Below, one piece after another: positions 62,145 to 64,000 of a stretch of DNA of 64,000 bases. Each line of letters begins with the position of its first letter. Positions within the stretch are counted from its first letter, which is position 1. Position numbers and translations under genes: made by a program. Under the pieces are notes generated by a model that had not been told where the DNA came from, made no database searches, and saw only the letters and a program-made list of their open reading frames with translations. The DNA is from a bacterium. Its GTDB lineage: Bacteria > Bdellovibrionota_G > JALEGL01. The stretch lies in the NCBI GenBank assembly GCA_022763185.1, contig JALEGL010000006.1, positions 62,001 to 126,000 of the forward strand. The letters run 5' to 3'.

Positions 62145-63289
62145 ACTTTGAATTAACGACAGAACAACAAGAAATAAGAAATTTAGTCCGTGACTTTGCA
62201 GAAAAAGAACTGCGACCCATTATTAAAAAAACAGATCAAGAGCATTGTTTTCCTGCAGAACAAGTGAAACAGTTGGGTGAAATGGGCTTAATGGGCGTGT
62301 GTATTCCAACAGAGTACGGGGGGGCAGGGATGGATCCTGTTTCTTATGCTATTGTGATAGAGGAGTTGGCCAGAGTATGTCCGTCTACATCCGTGATAAC
62401 ATCTGTGAACAATTCATTGGTTTCTGAAGTGATCAAAAATTTTGGCACAGAAGAACAAAAGCAAAAGTTCTTGATTCCTCTAGCCAAAGGCGAACACTTA
62501 GGGGCTTATTGCTTAACTGAACCGCAATCCGGTTCAGACGCGGGCAATCAAAAGACGATTGCGGTGCGTGAAGGTGATGATTACATTATTAACGGTGCTA
62601 AAAACTGGATTACCAATGGCCCACAAAGTGATACCTTGATTTTATTTTGTCTAACCCAACCGGAGTTAGGCAATAAGGGCATCACCGCTTTTATTATTCC
62701 TACAACAACTCAGGGCGTAGAGATTGGAAAAGACGAAGATAAAATGGGGATTAGAGGATCGGGTACTTGTACCATAAGTTTCAATGAAGTCCGTGTGCCT
62801 GTTACCCAGCGCTTGGGAGAAGAAAAAGAAGGTTTTAAAATAGCCATGATGACTTTGGACAATGGCCGTATTGGTATTGGCGCCCAAGCTTTAGGGATTG
62901 CGCAAGCAGCTTTAGAAGAAGCTGTTAAATATTCTAAAGAAAGAAAGCAGTTTGATCAGAGTTTAAGTCAATTTCAAGGCATTCGTTGGATGTTGGCCGA
63001 TATGGCAACGGATGTTGAGTCTGCACGCTTGATGGTTTATCAAGCAGCCTATAAAAAGTGGAAAAATCAAAACTATTCCAAGTATTCGGCTATGGCCAAG
63101 CTTTTTGCATCTGAAGCTTCTTCAAGGGTGTGCAATCAAGCTTTACAGATTCATGGTGGATACGGATATATTAAAGAATATCCTTTGGAGCGTTTTTTGC
63201 GAGATGCAAGAATTACAGAAATCTATGAAGGTACCAGTGAAATCCAACGCTTGGTGATTGCCAATCGCTTGATTAAAGAGTATGCATAG
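62141..63289 (+). CDS. acd: Short-chain acyl-CoA dehydrogenase (butyryl-CoA type)
   Basis: 382 residues. Motifs: YCLTEPQSGSDAG (FAD binding), NGAKNWITNG, GIGAQALGIAQAALEEAVKY, and RDARITEIYEGTSEIQR, where the Glu is the catalytic base placed as in short- and medium-chain dehydrogenases. It oxidises butyryl-CoA (or isobutyryl-CoA) to the 2-enoyl-CoA. It is coupled to crt by a 4-base overlap and precedes the mutase by 37 bases. Confidence 0.9.
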   Translation: MNFELTTEQQEIRNLVRDFAEKELRPIIKKTDQEHCFPAEQVKQLGEMGLMGVCIPTEYGGAGMDPVSYAIVIEELARVCPSTSVITSVNNSLVSEVIKNFGTEEQKQKFLIPLAKGEHLGAYCLTEPQSGSDAGNQKTIAVREGDDYIINGAKNWITNGPQSDTLILFCLTQPELGNKGITAFIIPTTTQGVEIGKDEDKMGIRGSGTCTISFNEVRVPVTQRLGEEKEGFKIAMMTLDNGRIGIGAQALGIAQAALEEAVKYSKERKQFDQSLSQFQGIRWMLADMATDVESARLMVYQAAYKKWKNQNYSKYSAMAKLFASEASSRVCNQALQIHGGYGYIKEYPLERFLRDARITEIYEGTSEIQRLVIANRLIKEYA

Positions 63290-63326
63290 TCTTAGAAGAA
63301 GTGAAGATTGAGGAAGGATAGAGCCC

Positions 63327-64000
63327 ATGGCTGATGATAAAACCAAAAGTTTAAAACAAGCCTTTGCTGACTGGGAAAGCAATGAGCTTGCAAAAGTTTT
63401 AGAAAAACGTCCTGAACGGCAAGAAGAATTCTATACTCTATCAGACAAGCCGGTCAAGCGTCTGTACACACCATTAGATAATGAAAATCTCGACTTAGAA
63501 AAAGATTTGTCTTTGCCTGGTCAGTATCCATACACGCGCGGTGTGCATGAAACCATGTACAGAGGCAAGTTGTGGACCATGCGTCAGTTTGCCGGTTTTG
63601 GTACAGCTAAAGATACCAATAAACGTTTTAGATATCTATTAAGCCAAGGACAAACGGGTCTTTCTGTTGCATTTCATATGCCCACCATTATGGGCTATGA
63701 CTCTGATCATGACCGTTCTCGTGGAGAAGTTGGAAAAACAGGGGTATCAATTGATACCTTGGAAGATATGGAAACATTGTTTGAAGGGATTCCCTTGGAT
63801 GAAGTAACCACTTCCATGACCATCAATGCCCCAGCAACAATTTTGTATGCCATGTACCTGGCGGTTGCAGAAAAACAAGGGGTTCCTTGGACGAAAGTGC
63901 GTGGGACAACCCAAAACGATATTTTAAAAGAATACATTGCACAAAAATCATGGATTTATCCACCCAAACCTTCCATGCGATTAATTGTGGATATGATGGA
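63327..64000 (+). CDS. Adenosylcobalamin-dependent acyl-CoA mutase, large subunit (isobutyryl-CoA mutase type), 3' cut by window edge
   Basis: First 224 residues from the ATG at 63327 (GAGGAAGG upstream); no stop before the window ends. The catalytic barrel start is typical: [53 protein letters not shown]. Two residues decide specificity. Methylmalonyl-CoA mutase has Tyr89 and Arg207 in the P. shermanii numbering. Here the equivalents are Phe88 (RQFAGF) and Gln206 (EYIAQK), the pair found in isobutyryl-CoA mutase. The likely reaction is therefore isobutyryl-CoA to n-butyryl-CoA. There is no N-terminal fused cobalamin or GTPase domain, so it is not the IcmF fusion; a separate small subunit should follow. 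Confidence 0.9.
   Translation, partial: MADDKTKSLKQAFADWESNELAKVLEKRPERQEEFYTLSDKPVKRLYTPLDNENLDLEKDLSLPGQYPYTRGVHETMYRGKLWTMRQFAGFGTAKDTNKRFRYLLSQGQTGLSVAFHMPTIMGYDSDHDRSRGEVGKTGVSIDTLEDMETLFEGIPLDEVTTSMTINAPATILYAMYLAVAEKQGVPWTKVRGTTQNDILKEYIAQKSWIYPPKPSMRLIVDMM

Noticed and set aside
1-64000. CRISPR arrays, insertion sequences, phage genes, rRNA
   Set aside because: No regular spaced repeats, transposase or integrase motifs, or rRNA sequence was seen anywhere in the window.

Overview
The window is a stretch of AT-rich bacterial chromosome. By eye it is dense with genes and has no insertion sequence, phage, CRISPR or tRNA/rRNA gene that I could find. The cell is Gram-negative: there are lipobox proteins, an outer-membrane beta-barrel, periplasmic binding proteins and many secreted proteins with signal peptides. 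The gene mix suggests a free-living aerobic or microaerobic heterotroph of a deltaproteobacteria-like lineage (Bdellovibrionota, Myxococcota or SAR324 type). It includes B12-dependent ribonucleotide reductase, an acyl-CoA mutase with short-chain acyl-CoA oxidation genes, a VTC/CotH cluster, a Ser/Thr kinase and many unrecognised secreted proteins. That placement is inference from gene content only.

Layout. 0-9.4 kb: end of an MscS channel gene, an AmpG-like permease, a LOG-family protein, a secreted unknown, a glycosyltransferase, a CDF metal exporter, a lipoprotein hydrolase, a DedA membrane domain fused to an ATP-grasp-like domain, and a PLP decarboxylase. 9.6-16.3 kb: pyk, an SDR, a VTC polyphosphate-polymerase-like protein and a DUF4956 protein on the minus strand, divergent from a large CotH-like/beta-helix protein. 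16.4-29.7 kb: housekeeping and metabolism (FabL-like reductase, GreA, proline dehydrogenase, cobalamin adenosyltransferase, ferredoxin, NrdJ, HAD phosphatase, YgfZ, MBL hydrolase), two secreted proteins (one with a VWA domain), a DMT exporter and a lone GGQ release-factor-like protein. 29.7-41.4 kb: a phosphate regulon (PhoB, PhoR, PstSCAB, PhoU) enclosing an MFS transporter and a 1081-residue secreted protein with a HExxH motif. A tandem 11-bp repeat resembling a Pho box lies in front of pstS. 41.4-47.6 kb: Hsp20, a fused acyltransferase of the kind linked to ornithine lipids, AcpS, and the YicC-Gmk-RpoZ set followed by a protein kinase.

47.6-54.4 kb is the most unusual part. It is a metal-handling island, probably for zinc. 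It holds a ZnuA-like binding protein and a ZnuB-like permease but no ATPase gene, an outer-membrane barrel, three His-rich lipoproteins and a small secreted protein. Three of these small proteins share a C-terminal C-x8-C motif. Two further small proteins have a His-rich start and an H-[DE]-C-x-L-C motif; one is broken by a one-base frameshift in a T tract. I propose the island as a periplasmic metal-trafficking system that I cannot match to a described one.

54.4-64 kb: pgk, tpiA and secG (with a long charged tail), then thiolase, 3-hydroxybutyryl-CoA dehydrogenase, crotonase, acyl-CoA dehydrogenase and a B12-dependent mutase cut by the right edge. The mutase has Phe88 and Gln206 where methylmalonyl-CoA mutases have Tyr and Arg. 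That is the isobutyryl-CoA mutase signature, and it fits a butyryl-CoA pathway in the neighbouring genes. The adenosyltransferase at 18.8 kb could supply the cofactor for this mutase and for NrdJ.
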